Source of the DNA: Melitaea cinxia
Taxonomy: Eukaryota; Arthropoda; Insecta; Lepidoptera; Nymphalidae
Length of the DNA: 64,000 bases
Assembly: GCF_905220565.1 (NCBI RefSeq)
Contig: NC_059396.1
Coordinates: forward strand, 5,925,206 to 5,989,205
Direction: 5' to 3'
Shown here: positions 25,757-38,150 of the stretch, one piece after another
Position numbering within the stretch: the first letter of the stretch is position 1
Layout of the letters: the number at the start of each line of letters is the position of its first letter
Translations under genes and position numbers: made by a program
The notes under the pieces: model-generated
What the model was told of the DNA's origin: nothing
The model's database searches: none
What the model saw: the letters and a program-made list of their open reading frames with translations, nothing else

Positions 25757-26052
25757 AGATACTAGCTGACCCGGCGAACTTCGTATCGCCTAACACAAAC
25801 TTTATCGTATGGTATTAAAGTTTAAATTGACTTTTAAGTATTATCACAAATCTTTTGTATGGGAGTATAGAAAAGTGTTGTTTTTAGACTTTTTCAGGAA
25901 ATTTTAATTTTTTTTTTAAATTTTTTTCTCCGTAAGAACCATCCTCGTACTTAAAGGAATATTTTAAAAAAAGAATTAGCGAAATCGGTCCAACCGTTCT
26001 CGAGTTTTGCGCTTAGCAACACATTCAGCGACTCATTTTTATATTATAGATA
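25757..26052 (+). repeat. 'CTAGCTGACCCGGCGAACTT' dispersed repeat
   Basis: Starts ACTAGCTGACCCGGCGAACT and ends with CGACTCATTTTTATATTATAG, with 'CGGTCCAACCGTTCTCGAG' inside. This is a very common arthropod LINE 3'-end type. The flanking TATATAGATA/TATAGATATA may be a target-site duplication or part of the tail. Confidence 0.65.
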
Positions 26053-26379
26053 TACAAGTCGTATCAATAAGTATATTGTACTATAAGTGATGCAGCTTAT
26101 CAGAAGCTAAAAATTTCTTTCTATTGTCACAAATTAGTACAATACGTTATTTTTATTTAAATGTGAAAAAATAATGTAAACGAAATACATAACGAATAAA
26201 CAATAAAGCTAACGAAAGCAATGAATATTGTAGCACAAATGTGTAATTTCCGCTTCATTCTATTCCGTCTCTCTCGCTCAGCTAAGTAATGACTTAGATC
26301 CATTTCCAGATAAATAGCAAATTGAATGTGTGCCCTGTAGTGTGTACGACCACCCTGTCCGTACAGGGAACACGGGCGC

Positions 26380-27420
26380 ATCATAATATGTTCAGTTCTA
26401 ACGCGAGCGATAGTGGCACTCGCGCAGTGTCAGGGAATTTATAACGTTTAATTGAGACGTTTCAGTGATTAGTGGTATAACAGCTCTTTCTGCTGTATCT
26501 ATGTAACGATAGAATTACACCTCGACCAAAGTAATTGATATTTGATGTTTCCTTTTGAACTTAATTAGCGTGCATTTTGTTTTTCACGGCGGTATCGTTT
26601 TGCGAAGCGAGTATTAAACTGGAAAAACAGGTAATTTCGGGTGCAACAAGCATCGTTAAAACTATGTTCTAAAAGTAATTCTCCGACGGTAATAGCTAGC
26701 TGCGCCGATAACCGGTGAGCATTTACAATGTTTTTGGCTGGTCGTATTTTTTGGCTTGTTTTACGGTCGGGGAATATGAAAAGTTTTGAGAGGCTCTCGA
26801 CGAGAGGCGTAAAGGAGGTTTACGATGCGTCTTCAAGTTGAATGCGCCACATGTTCGCGTGTTTCGCTGAATTTCAACGTGGTATAACCGCGTTATACGT
26901 GCTATGACCTGACCATGAAAATTTTAAACGCCGCAATTCAAACTAAAAGGTTGTCTGTGGTTGAGAATAAAATTGCGCAATGTTAGAGCTGTTTTTTATA
27001 CGTATGTGTATAAAATAATTTAACCGAAATCGTTTTAGACAATCGAAACAGAGCAGCTGCAATTTTTTCCCATCCCCAGATAACAATGCGTCGCTTCTTA
27101 TAAATTCTCGATTAAATTTTGGATACGAGCGCCAATGAACACAAATTCCTAGAGTCGGTCCAATAAAGGACGCCGTGCAGCCGCGTTAGGAGGCCATAAA
27201 CGAACGTATTATCCATGTAAGGCGGAATAGCCGTTGCACAATTAATTGTTTCATTTTGGGAAACAATTCCCGCTCCTCATTCAATTAAGAGCGGCGAGTG
27301 CGGGCTGTGGGGGAGGGCGGGGAGCCCTCCCGCCGCTCATGAGACGGACGTATTAATAGCGCCTGCAATATTGATATACTTGTATCGTATCCTATGTACC
27401 GCCTCGAATACGATATTGTT
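26380..27420. promoter_or_regulatory. Large candidate enhancer region
   Basis: About 1 kb of mixed composition with CpG-bearing patches, GGACGCCGTGCAGCCGCG, and TAATTGTTTCATTTTGGG. A short perfect palindrome, GGGAGGGC/GCCCTCCC, is near 27311-27332. No protein-like frame. Confidence 0.35.
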
Positions 27421-27579
27421 TGTTAGCGAATTCGATTTGTGTCGATCATAAATCTTGCGCCTTATGAATTTGGAGTAGATTGAATTCCACTTTGTCTTGA
27501 TCTTAAAGTATAGAAACATGTATGAACAGTTGACTTCGAACGATGTAAAAAGCGATATTCCGTCCTGTTATTAGACTCT

Positions 27580-27860
27580 AAACGATGTACGAAAAGAGTT
27601 CGTGTGAGAGTGAACGCTCAGGTGTCGGCAGCGGGACTCAATTAGCAAAAACACACAGAATTAAGAGAGACAAACATGTCGGTTGGGACACGTGATGAGA
27701 TGTTCTCCTCAATCCGAATTTTATATCAGGCATTCGTTATTCATTGTGTTTGTCAAGAAAATTACTGTGGACCTTTTAATATAACTTCGCGAGTCTATGA
27801 AACGGGCTACAAATTGGAGTTGCTAAAGAAGTTTGCAAAAGTCACGCTTTAATCTTAGCG
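27580..27860. promoter_or_regulatory. Candidate conserved non-coding island
   Basis: Less AT-rich than its flanks, with CTCAGGTGTCGGCAGCGGGA and CTCAATTAGCAAAAAC. No exon signals. Confidence 0.25.
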
Positions 27861-28137
27861 ATTATTAGTAGCTGCGTGTCAAGCGTTTAACAAATTTAAT
27901 TTTGTGCTCTACTTTGCCAATCATTCTGATCTTTGTATTCTATATCTTCTTTTATTATGTTACATAATAATATTTAAGTGATGCATGTATGAAAACATTA
28001 CTGTATCTGCAATTCCCTCAAAGGCAAAGAGAAATGAAATATACATTCAATAACATTAACATTTATTAAACTAATATTACTACTGAATTTGTAATGGGTG
28101 AAGAATTCTATGAAAATAGTCTTTAAATCAGACCATT

Positions 28138-28268
28138 TTACAAGCATCATCAAAAAAAAGCAAAAAAGAATCAACGAAATCGGTACACCCAGTAAAATTT
28201 TCTGAGGTAACACACAAAAAAATACAATCGAATTATGAACCTCCTCCGTTTTTAAAGTCGGTTAAAAG
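28138..28268 (-). repeat. Fold-back family terminal fragment
   Basis: Minus strand: TTTTAACCGACTTT, then GGAGGAGGTTCATAATTCG and ACTGGGTGTACCGATTTCG. One end only of the element seen intact at 20667-21178. Confidence 0.7.
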
Positions 28269-28339
28269 TATCCCGTTTCTTTCCTCTTAAATCTGCGTTA
28301 TTTTCTAAAGATTTGAGAGCAATCTGTTAGATTGGTTCA

Positions 28340-28430
28340 TTAAGGCCTCCATTAGTGAAGTAATGAGTCGCGATGCATACAAACCGGAGTGCAGAGCAAA
28401 CGAGCGGGCGCGGTGTTGTTCTTTCTTTCA
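28340..28430. promoter_or_regulatory. Short candidate island
   Basis: GGCCTCCATTAGTGAAGTAA and CGAGCGGGCGCGG in an AT-rich setting. Weak call. Confidence 0.2.
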
Positions 28431-28950
28431 AGTTATTTCTTAAAATCAAAAGAAAATTATGAAAACATTTATAGAAGCGATGCAAAGAAACGTGTTGAAT
28501 TAAACAAATATTGACATTTTTAGATTTAAAATCGAGTAACTTTCAAAATGTGTTCTATCATGATATATATATATAAAGAATGTTTGCCTGTATGTCCTTT
28601 ATAGAATAGTATACTATGCATTTGATCATGTCATAATCTTCAGCATTGTCGTGCGAGCCCACAAAGATTTTTGAGTTGGTGCGAACAAAAAAAAAAGCTT
28701 AGGAACGCGCACAAGGTACAGCTACTTGTTTAATGATTTAAATCTTTACTGATTTTATGTGTGGTATCTAACTATTTTTTATTATGTAACGAATTATTTA
28801 AGTATGTTTTTCGAAAGGAACTAAAAGTCAAATCTTCATGTCAAAATCAATTATAAGTTAGGAAGTGTTTGCGAGAACAAAAATATATGAATTTACTTTT
28901 ATTTTAATCTGTTACTGTTATAAAAATAAATGTCGTTTCATAGGTATTCA

Positions 28951-29055
28951 GTTCAGCCTGTCGCAGTCCACTGCTGGATATAATAGGCCTCCCCAAGTTC
29001 GCGCCAGACATCCCAGTCTTCTACATTCCTCATCCAGCCTCCACTGGCAATCTAA
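28951..29055 (-). repeat. RTE-type LINE 3' end, antisense fragment
   Basis: CAGCCTGTCGCAGTCCACTG through CAAGTTCGCGCCAGACATCC. On the minus strand it encodes the 'PAVDCDRL' end of the RTE frame, as at 60735-60775. Truncated. Confidence 0.75.
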
Positions 29056-29099
29056 CGTATACATAGGTAGATTTTGCGTCACGTAGATAAATCTAGATT

Positions 29100-29700
29100 A
29101 ATTTATGTTAGAGTGGCAAAATAGCTCGTCTGCGTCGAACACGACGTTTAAGACGAAAATTAGCTGCAGCTTGGAGGATTTCGAGTATGAATGCAGGTCG
29201 GGTGATGTCCATTAGCATAATTGGAGCTGCGGTGCAGCCACCTACGGGACCTTTGTCACGGTACATCATTTGACAAGAAAGAAAAGGAATACCTTAGTGG
29301 GATCAGTTTACTAATTGGATGCTCCACTTTCGAAGTGTGTTGTTCGTCTCGCGTTAATCTATTTACCTTCGTTAATGTCGAATGTCTCAATTAATTATAC
29401 TACAACATTATCATGGCATAAATTTTGAGATATGTAAATATTTTTATTTTGAAACATTGTCTCTTTAATAAAGAGTTAGAAGTTTAAATAATAAATAAGT
29501 AAAGTAAATTAAGTTCGCTAATGTAGGAGTAGCGTCAAAAGCATATCCATTGTCGGTTTACATAAGCGAGGGTTGCTAATTAACCGGTAAACTTTGATGA
29601 GTCTTTACGCTAATTAGTAAGCCATGGGAGGACGAACGCCTTCTTGCAATGCCGCTTGCAGCACATCCTACAGGTGTACAATGAAATATCGTCTACAATG
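29100..29700. promoter_or_regulatory. Candidate non-coding islands
   Basis: Two GC-elevated patches (29120-29280 and 29510-29680), with CATTAGCATAATTGGAGC and TTGCTAATTAACCGGTAAAC. The TAATTAACCGG core resembles a homeodomain site. No frame. Confidence 0.3.
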
Positions 29701-30890
29701 AAAATATACTTAGTATAAAAATATCGTGATTTCAATAAAAACTACTATAAATAGTATTTATTCCGTTAAAGATTTAATATAACATTTTTGATACGAACTC
29801 TTCTGTGTTGTGTCCATCAATATTATTTTCATATAATATTTAATCACGCAAAAGGTAAAAATAAATATAACGAAATCAAACGATAAGTGAAATGGTTGGG
29901 AGGAACTTTTTGGAGTAATATCAATACGAACATGGCAATCCTTTTAGTGAGTACTCAAAACTGACGGAGAAAGTCAATCGTGGACGAGGTCGCACCTGGG
30001 CCACAACGTGCATAGCGAAGTTCTGCTTCTTTATGTAGCGACCACTGATTTACTTATAGGTTCTCATTTATTATTAAATGAAAAATAAATAAATCAATCC
30101 ATATAAATAAAAACGGCCAAATGTATGTATGTATAATTACACGTATAACTTTCGTACTACTCCACCAGTAGTACGAAATGTTGATTGTGTATGTAAGTTT
30201 TGTGTAAAGGAAATTAAAAAAAATAAAATGATATATTAAAAACGAATATAACGGTACAAAGTTTGTCGGGTCAGTGTGTAGAAGATAACTGTAAAACTTT
30301 TTTAATTAAAAAGTCTAAATTAAGTTATTTTATAAAAACCATGTTTACTTCATATGTATTTTCAATTTGAAATATAACGGCCTTTTACTCAGCGCTATCG
30401 CCATCTGAGCTTTTCAACTCATTAGAAGGTTAAGAGCAATACATTAGGTTTAAGTAGTACTTCCAGATTACTGCGCCCAACGAGCCGAGGAGACGGTAAA
30501 AATGTATATATCGGCTATCTAAATGTATGAACCATAACGAAAAAAATACATAACTATAATAAACTACATCGACTTCAGTTAAAAACGCTTTTATCAAAGA
30601 TTCACTAAAATAATCTATTTATAATTTCGCTAATCTTGCTACTTTTTTTACAAAACATTTTCAAAAAAATTTAAATTGAAAAAAAAAACATTTTTAATAA
30701 AATACAATTTCATGTTAAAATCTTTCAATAGTTATGGAATGTATGCGAGAAGGAATACATAAATAATTCAATTCTAAAAATATTTTGTAATCTATATTTT
30801 TAATATTGTATTTAAATATGTCAAAACATGCGCTTTTTTATAATTAAGCATATAATTGATTAATTCTACGAATTAAAAAGAAACTAAATT
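29701..30890. other. AT-rich spacer with one perfect hairpin
   Basis: Mostly featureless. A 12-bp perfect inverted repeat, TTTCGTACTACT at 30150-30161 and its complement at 30167-30178, has a 5-base loop. The text around it (AATAAAAACGGCC before, TTTGTCGGGTCAG after) suggests a small dispersed repeat. Confidence 0.5.
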
Positions 30891-31130
30891 AAATCGAGTT
30901 CTTTACAAATACACTAACTTGATATCGTACCGCGGTCTCACCTGGCCCGCAGGCTACATTAAACGTATTGTTGTGTCGCCGCAAGTCCCGATCGAACCTC
31001 AACTACTTAATTGAAAACCATCATATTCCTCGGGTACATGGTAACCCTTTTGATTGAATGTGTCATCGCGGAGTTAATGTACGTGTCCGGTGTTATATGG
31101 AGAATACAATCTTTGTAAATTTAATATTGT
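30890..31130. promoter_or_regulatory. Candidate conserved non-coding island
   Basis: GTACCGCGGTCTCACCTGGC and CAACTACTTAATTGAAAACC, GC-elevated, non-coding. CACCTG is an E-box. Confidence 0.3.
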
Positions 31131-31171
31131 GCATAATTAAGTGAACAGCTAAATAAAATGCTTAAAAAAAC

Positions 31172-31341
31172 AAATGTGCTTTAAACCACACGACTGAAGG
31201 AAACTTCTATAGCTCCGTCTAACCTATATCTCCCTCTCAACTTCTGTTCGCCTCGTCCAATCACACTTTTCGTAACGCTCTTGTCACGAATTCACCAGCT
31301 TACTCTCCAAATCAAGCGTGCCTAAAGAAGCTTTACTTCAA
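31172..31341. mobile_element. MITE-like element, copy 2
   Basis: Same order of blocks as 2668-2862: ATGTGCTTTAAACCACACGA, AACTTCTATAG, TTTTCGTAACGCTC, AAGAAGCTTTACTTCA. It is diverged and slightly shorter than copy 1. Confidence 0.7.
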
Positions 31342-32270
31342 TAATAGAAAAACGATTGTCAAAATCATCAATGTTTCTAAGTGGAACTAAAACTGCGTAT
31401 TTCAGTAATTGAGGCACAGACGTTCTTGTATATTCAATTATATTTATAATCCAGACATTATTTTCTAGTGAAAAGTTTTAATTTTAATGTAAGTATTATT
31501 CGTATTGCTGCAATAATATAAAACGAAATTCTCCAAAACTAAGTAAAATTAATTCAAATCACTGTTAGTGTGTAATAAAGGCCTACGCCGGCGCTGCGAG
31601 ATCTACAGGGAGTCCAAAGAATACGCCAAAATGTCCCAAGTTTCTTCAGGCAATCAGGGCTTAATACCGTAGTGAAGTTTCAAGTTGGAAAATTATAGGG
31701 AGGGGGTGGGGAGTCCGCCGCGTGTCATCTCGTAACATCAAAAATGCATTTAAATCCAGCGCAATAAAAAACAGCGACGGGAAGTTTCACTACGGCCAAG
31801 GGATTGAAGACGCTTGCTTCTGTGCTACCACACTTTGAAATATAAAATATGTAACAATTTATTCTCTTCTTTACAATCTGCGACCTATTTTTTTGTTTTT
31901 CTATTTAAAATTCATGCGATTAAAATTATTACCATATTGGCAAATTTCTTTGTTTGTAATTTGTTTATGTTGCTATTTTTACTCGTATAAATTAGTAGCC
32001 TTTATTTGTATATTAAGAAATTACTAACAATAAAACGAGATATGTAAATAAGGATATACTGCATTGACAGTAATGAAATAGTTTATATTTTTATTGTGCG
32101 TTTCTTTGGTAAAAAATAATAGTACCTACGTAAAAATACTATGGAAATTGCCTGTGTTTTCACGATACCAGCAAAAAAAAGAAGAAAAAAATATTTTGAA
32201 ATAAAATACAGACACAACCGAAAAATGCTAACACTATTTTTGTATCGAATAAAATGTAAATGAATTCATA
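31342..32270. other. AT-rich spacer with one GC-richer block
   Basis: 31570-31820 is GC-richer, and a near-inverted pair sits there: CCGTAGTGAAGTTTC near 31668 against GAAGTTTCACTACGG near 31780. No gene seen. Confidence 0.4.
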
Positions 32271-33540
32271 CCAAAAAAGCGTCATTTCCTTTCTGAAACG
32301 TCTTTATTGAGGGTGAATTTCGGAGGCCAAAACGTTGTAATGTAGACCTGTTAACATCGGCCGCTCGGTAACATAAGGTTATGACTTATGTAATAATTAG
32401 CTCAAATGATGGCGGTGTTGATAGCATTAACACCCAGAAACTTTTAGAATAATATTTGTATCCTGTATACTAATGATTATTACAAGTAACACGATTTAGG
32501 GTTCATTGTGGCCAGCAGATTTTAAATATTACTTTTATAGAATTGATAGTTTTGTGAAATTAAACTAACAATGTCAAAGATAAATAATATTTTTCATAGA
32601 AATGCATTGTTTTTTACTTAATAAACAATATCAATGTGAATATCTCTTTAAAATCGACAAAAGTGAATAATGACGGGGCATTAACATTAATAACAATTAC
32701 GAAATAGTCATAAATTGAAACACACGCGCGTAATGCGACAATTTAAGAGAAAATTTAAATAGGCGCCGCAAACCGCGGACGTCAATTCGCTATAGTTTGT
32801 CCAATTTATCAGTGCTGAGAGTCGTTCGGAAATAATCGTAATCGAACCGAGCACTGCGCCGAACAATATGGGCCGATGTCGGCCTCTCTAATTGGCCCTT
32901 ACCTGGAGCGCACTCGAGAATGATAAAGCCCCCATTAGCCGCCCTATTATTTACCTACTCGTCATTAGCGTAGACTTCATTAGGATAACGAGATAACGGA
33001 GCCAGTTCGAGTAGGGAGCTCGTAGTATTTTTGGTGTTTTTGAACGAAATCAAGGAATTTTTGAAGAGCACCTATCAAGCGTCCGAGAAAAAAGAACGAG
33101 CTAATTATTTACGAGCAGGTAAGAGGACGAAAAGAATCTTCGGTTGTACTTAAGCGAAGAAAATGAGAAACAGTCAGAATACAGAGAACAGACGAAAAGG
33201 TAACCGACCACCCGCTTGCGGGTTCGCGCCGTCCGCGTACTCGTACGTAATATTCAACGCGTGTCATTAAGATCGCTATCGTTTATAATAGGAAAAATAT
33301 CGATGTTGCATTGAGCCCTCGGTGCTGTTCGACAAAAAACACACCGAATTTATTGTTAATTATAAAACTCCAGCGTCGAATATTAACCCGGAGATGCGAT
33401 GCCGAGATAGCAGCGGGCCTATTTATTTATTATTTAGATATTCATTGGTGCGGTCACGACTCCATATTGTTTTGCTGTAATGGCATTAATGACCTCGGTT
33501 TAAAGTTGAAGTGTTAATTTGATTTAAAATTATGCCTTTG
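32270..33540. promoter_or_regulatory. Large candidate enhancer region
   Basis: About 1.2 kb with several dense patches: GTTAACATCGGCCGCTCGG, GGCCTCTCTAATTGGCCC, CATTAGCGTAGACTTCATTAG, AGCTAATTATTTACGAGC. TAATTA/ATTAG cores are frequent, and CpG is elevated for this AT-rich sequence. A 68-codon frame at 33311-33517 has no domain and no splice context. Confidence 0.4.
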
Positions 33541-33885
33541 ATTACGATCTTCACGTGGAAGTTTTACCCTAAGCTTTAATTATAGCGGTGATCCCTGATG
33601 GAGCTGGCGTGATATGGCTCTTTCACGTTTAATAATATTATATTATACCTTTTATTAAGTACTCGATGATTAAATGTATGCCGGCTGCTCGCCGCCCAGT
33701 AAGAATAAATACAAATAGCGTGCTATGACTTACTTTTAGTTTCATTAAATATTTGATTAGTTATTAACGTGAATTATTTCATGAATAAAGACTGTTAACA
33801 AGTAAATATATTTTTTTCGAAACTCGATTTTATATTTGAATGAAAAAAATGATTTTTTTTTGCTTTAAAATATTGCAATAAAAAT
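33541..33885. other. AT-rich spacer
   Basis: No feature recognised. Confidence 0.5.
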
Positions 33886-34133
33886 ACCACCACATCCACC
33901 ACATCAGCCTATCGCAGTCCACTATTGGACATAGGGCCAACAAGTTCGAGCCAAAAATGGCGTGAACTCATGTGTATTGCCCATAATCACCACGCTGGGC
34001 AGGCGGGTTGGTGACCGCAGGGCTGGCTTTGTCGCACCGAAGACGCTGCTGCCCGTCTAGGCCTTCGGCCTGTGTATTTCAAAGTCAGTAGTTGGATGGT
34101 TATCTCGTCATAGGTCGGATTTTTAAGTTCCAA
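33886..34133 (-). repeat. RTE-type LINE 3' end, antisense
   Basis: Closely matches 1111-1370: CAGCCTATCGCAGTCCACTA, GGGCAGGCGGGTTGGTGACC, GACGCTGCTGCCCGTC. It has a short (CCACCACAT)-type tail in place of (CAT)n. Confidence 0.8.
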
Positions 34134-34419
34134 ATACTACAGCTATTTTTATTATTTTATGTTATTTTTTTTTTCTTCAGACTTAATTATATTCTTCTAC
34201 CTTATAGTGTTTAAGAATAGATTATGTATGTCGTCTATAGGCAAAATCTATAGTAATCGAACAGGCTGTTCATGAATGAATTAAACAAAATTAGTTTTAT
34301 AAATATAAGTACAAATAAATGAGATGAAAATATTTATATAACTTCTGCACATAAATAATTATAATCTCTTAATATAAAGTCTTAAAGGTTTTACGTAGTA
34401 AGAACAGGATGGATAAAGC

Positions 34420-34620
34420 TATCAGGGAGACTGAAATACGAGCGTCGTTCGTTGTAAACGTCACATTAATTAGCATCCCGCTAATGAAGAGTTATGGCGG
34501 GTAATGAGATGAATGTATTTATTAGTCCGACAATTATATCGAAGCTTGATTTTGATTGCGACGATGTAATGTGTGGTTTGTTCGACTAATTTGCTGGGAT
34601 GATCTCGTTGCGTCGTATAA
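34420..34620. promoter_or_regulatory. Candidate conserved non-coding island
   Basis: CACATTAATTAGCATCCCGC and CGCTAATGAAGAG: homeodomain-like cores in a GC-elevated patch. Confidence 0.3.
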
Positions 34621-34679
34621 TTGTTTTACTCAGACCAAATAGTAGTATACTTGTTTTTTACCTGTTCGATTATCTTACA

Positions 34680-34890
34680 TAGATTATAAATCTTATATAT
34701 AAAATTCTCGTGTCACACTGTTAGTTAAAATACTCCTCCAAAACGGCTGGACCGATTTTAATGAAATTTTGTGTGTATATCAGGCAGGTCTGGTACTCGG
34801 CCAACATCTGTTTTTCATATCTCTAAGTCATTGGTTAAGGAGGGTTAATAACATATATGGCAAAACAAAGTTTGCGGGGTCAGCTAGATT
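34680..34890 (+). repeat. 'CTCGTGTCAC...GCGGGGTCAGCTAG' dispersed repeat
   Basis: ATAAAATTCTCGTGTCAC, CCTCCAAAACGGCTGGACCG and a terminal TTTGCGGGGTCAGCTAGAT. I recognise the layout as a common insect repeat end but not the family. Confidence 0.6.
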
Positions 34891-35423
34891 ATTACAATAA
34901 AAAAAATATTGAACAGTTTTTGAAAGGGTATTCAATAACAAACGTATAAAAAATTATGTAATTATAAAATCTATACACTTTAGGAAGCCATATATCATGG
35001 CATTAATTACTTTGTTTCACTTGTTTTAAATATTTTATTACACTAAATTTCAATATTTTGACAACCATTTAGGTGTAGTGGTGATATTGGATATGGTCGC
35101 ATTTACGTTCGTGGTATTATGCATGTATTCGGTGTATTTATGCATATTTGTTTTTTTCTGAGTGTACGTTCTTGTCTTTAGATCGTGCTTCAATGAACGT
35201 GTAAAGCTGTCGTTCTTGGTAGTTAGTCATGGTAGAGAAATTAACTGCCAATCCGCAGTGGAGCAGTGTGGTGGATTACGCAACAATCTCATATATTCAG
35301 TAGAGGGTTTTGCCCAGGAAGGGATTTCTTGTTTGGTGTTATAAAATAGTTCAGTTTGTTCAACTTTTATTAATTACTTATTTTTAAACACGTCTGAAAA
35401 CGGTAGAATTGATTTTGGTACGC

Positions 35424-35775
35424 TTCAGCTTGTAATATCCCACAACTGGGCCTGGGCTTCTTTCCCCGCGTAGGAGAAGGATCAGAGCATAATCCACTAC
35501 GCTGCTCCAATGCGGGTTGGCGGATATATTCCGTACTAATGTATACGTAATGTAACGATCGCTATCAGGTGTACATGATAACAACCGGGACCGACGGCTT
35601 AACGTGCTCTCCGAGGCACGGTGGGGAGACCCACGAGGACTGCACAAACACCCAGATCACGGCAAACACTTGTATGGCCAATACAAATTTTTGTCATGTG
35701 CGGATCGAACCCCGCAACCGCCAGCGCAATAGATACAATCCATGGCTGTAACCGTTGCGCCAACGCGGCGTCGAT
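35424..35775 (-). mobile_element. tRNA-derived SINE, near full length (first head type)
   Basis: On the minus strand it starts GCGTTGGCGCAACGGTTAC (A box) and has GTTGCGGGGTTCGATCC (B box), then the CCATACAAGTGTTTGCCG body and a tail ending GGGATATTACAAGCTG. The head is shared with 40738 and 49190; the tail is shared with 36833-37122 and 41303-41440. Overlapping open frames here are not genes. Confidence 0.8.
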
Positions 35776-36175
35776 TGCGATCGGCGGCTTTCATTTTGGT
35801 AATTACTATTTAATTAATATTTGATTTTCGTAATAATAATGTTAGAAAAGAGAAATTGAAAAATTAATAATCCTTTATGTATGTGACTTAACTAGGATAA
35901 AGTCGGTTGAGTTAGCTAGTAATGTAAATAAAATTTGCGTCAAGACAGTGTAGTATATATATATATATATATATATATAACTATTTTTGTCTCCAAATTT
36001 GAATAATATATTTTCTGAGCACAAAGAAATAAAAACGTATTTAAAAATATGTTTATAGTTCATATTAAGATCATAATATTGATAAATACCTACATTTTCA
36101 GTAAAAACATAAATATATGTAAATAAATACATGCATCATATTTTGATAAAATATTTTAATATTGGAAATATTAGT
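35776..36175. other. AT-rich spacer with microsatellite
   Basis: No gene. (AT)13 lies at 35954-35979. Confidence 0.6.
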
Positions 36176-36179
36176 AATA

Positions 36180-36400
36180 GCTCGTAGTTCTTCACGAACC
36201 CTTTAAGATCGGGATAAGTGTGAATCGTTGTTCAAAGCCGAGAAAGAACAAAGCACATTACCTCTGAGGAGGGCGTAAAAAGACGTTAATAATATTCGTC
36301 AAAGCACTCCGGTTACATTAAATCAATTTGCCCTTTCCGCGCGGTAAGTAGCGAACGGTGTAATTGATAAGTTGAAATCCTTGTAGCGAGAGACTAGAGT
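36180..36400. promoter_or_regulatory. Candidate conserved non-coding island
   Basis: CCTTTCCGCGCGGTAAGTAG and CATTAAATCAATTTGCCC, GC-elevated and non-coding. Confidence 0.3.
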
Positions 36401-36832
36401 TTGGCACTGGCAACTCGGTTTCTACATCATATACGGTATCTTTCTCCGCGTAAATTATGTTTTTTAACTGTAATGTTATAATGTTAGGTGCGTTTGTCTG
36501 AGAGAGTAATTAAGATAATATATATGTTCAGATTTCTTTTAAGGTACTAAGGCAGTGTTTGTTAAACGGTTTACGATGATCGTTCTTACGATAAGCGGTT
36601 TGTTATATATCATAGAACTGTTCTTTGCGTCTTTAGTTAATGTATCCACGCAACTTACAAAGTATAAGTAACTCGAAACATTATATATGTATAGCTTATA
36701 TTGTTATGAAGTTGAATCATAATCGGCTTAGCTATTTGGCCGTGAAACGTATTAGTAGGTTAGTAAAGACAGTATATAGTTTTAATATAAAATCTTTATA
36801 GAATTGTTTATCGATCGATTACGATCACGATT

Positions 36833-37122
36833 TAGCCTGTAATATCCCACTGCTGGACTTTCCCCATGTAGAAGAAGGATCGGAGCTTAATCCACTACGT
36901 TGCTCCACTGCGGGTTGGCGGATATATTCCTTACTATGAGCAACAATCGCTATCAGGTGTATATGTAAACAACCGGGACCCACAAGAACAGACAACAAGA
37001 CCGAAAATAATTATTAGAATATATGCAAATATCCACTCCGAGCGGAAATCGAACCCGCGATCGCCCGGGTCTATACACAGCCGACACGGCACACAAAGCA
37101 TTACACCAGAGCGGTTGTCACA
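36833..37122 (-). mobile_element. tRNA-derived SINE (second head type)
   Basis: Minus strand: GTGACAACCGCTCTGGTGTA head, B box GATCGCGGGTTCGATTTCC, then a body and a tail ending CCAGCAGTGGGATATTACAG. The tail is the one found on the first head type at 35424, so two head types share one 3' end. Confidence 0.75.
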
Positions 37123-37209
37123 ATTATAAAAAATACTATTAATGAATAATGATTTCTGTAAAATTTATGTATACAAATAGTATAATAATGATATCAATTA
37201 CGATTAGGA

Positions 37210-37460
37210 TGTCAGCAAACTTAGCTTTCAACGATTGATTATGAAATAATTATTAAAATAATTCCAAGACTCATTGCAGGAAGCTAAGGCATGTTTAAAA
37301 GTGAAAGTTCGCTCTGACGACCCAATAAAACCGGTCGATATGCCTTCGATTGCAATTAAATGCAATTATATTTAAAATCATTGAAAGCGGCACGACGCAG
37401 ACACAGCATACCAAGATTGAATTTCATCGATGTGTACAATAATAATAAATTATTAATAAC
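37210..37460. promoter_or_regulatory. Candidate conserved non-coding island
   Basis: AATAAAACCGGTCGATATGC and GCGGCACGACGCAGACAC. Weak call. Confidence 0.25.
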
Positions 37461-38150
37461 CCTAATTAATAATTATGAATTTTAACGACGAAGAAAATTG
37501 TACGTATGACATTAATTTATTTTAGTAAGATGTTGTGATAACATCTAATTAATAAGTTTATAATAAAATATATTTTTGTTTATTTTTGGGTATCGCACGA
37601 AAGTGCATTAATTACCGTTTCGTGGTACCATCTATAATTCTTATTTTAATGCTTCTATGGGGATCATATACGGCCTTTATTTTATGGACCTTATATTTTA
37701 CTGTAACGTGGTCGTTAAGTAGGTTTATGTTTGTTTTTATTTTATTTTTTTGTGAATATTATGAAACAATGTGAAAAGCGAATTTGAAATACGAAAGCCT
37801 TTACTCTCATTTTTAGGTTATATTACTAACCAATATTTAGTTATTTAAAAAAAACGGTAATGTTTTCTTATCCTTTTTGATTGATATCTTTTGTTTCTCG
37901 TCAATATTCTAAAAGAAGATTAATTTTCTAAATAAATTGGACGTAACCATATAGCTTCTTTAATTACAAAAATTTAAGTTAACAATGACAACGTTCGCAT
38001 ATAAATCTGACGTATTAAAATCCAACGACGATGAATCCACGAGGGAATTTAGTGAATTTACGAATACATAGAGAGAAATGAAGCGAACATTTTTATTTGT
38101 ATTTATTGATGGCAACACTGTCAAAATCACACTTTATAAATATTTAATCT
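37461..38150. other. AT-rich spacer
   Basis: No feature recognised. A 62-codon hydrophobic frame at 37586-37774 has no ortholog-like features or splice signals. Confidence 0.5.

Noticed and set aside
35384..35751. 87- and 60-codon frames on both strands
   Set aside because: Inside a full-length SINE.
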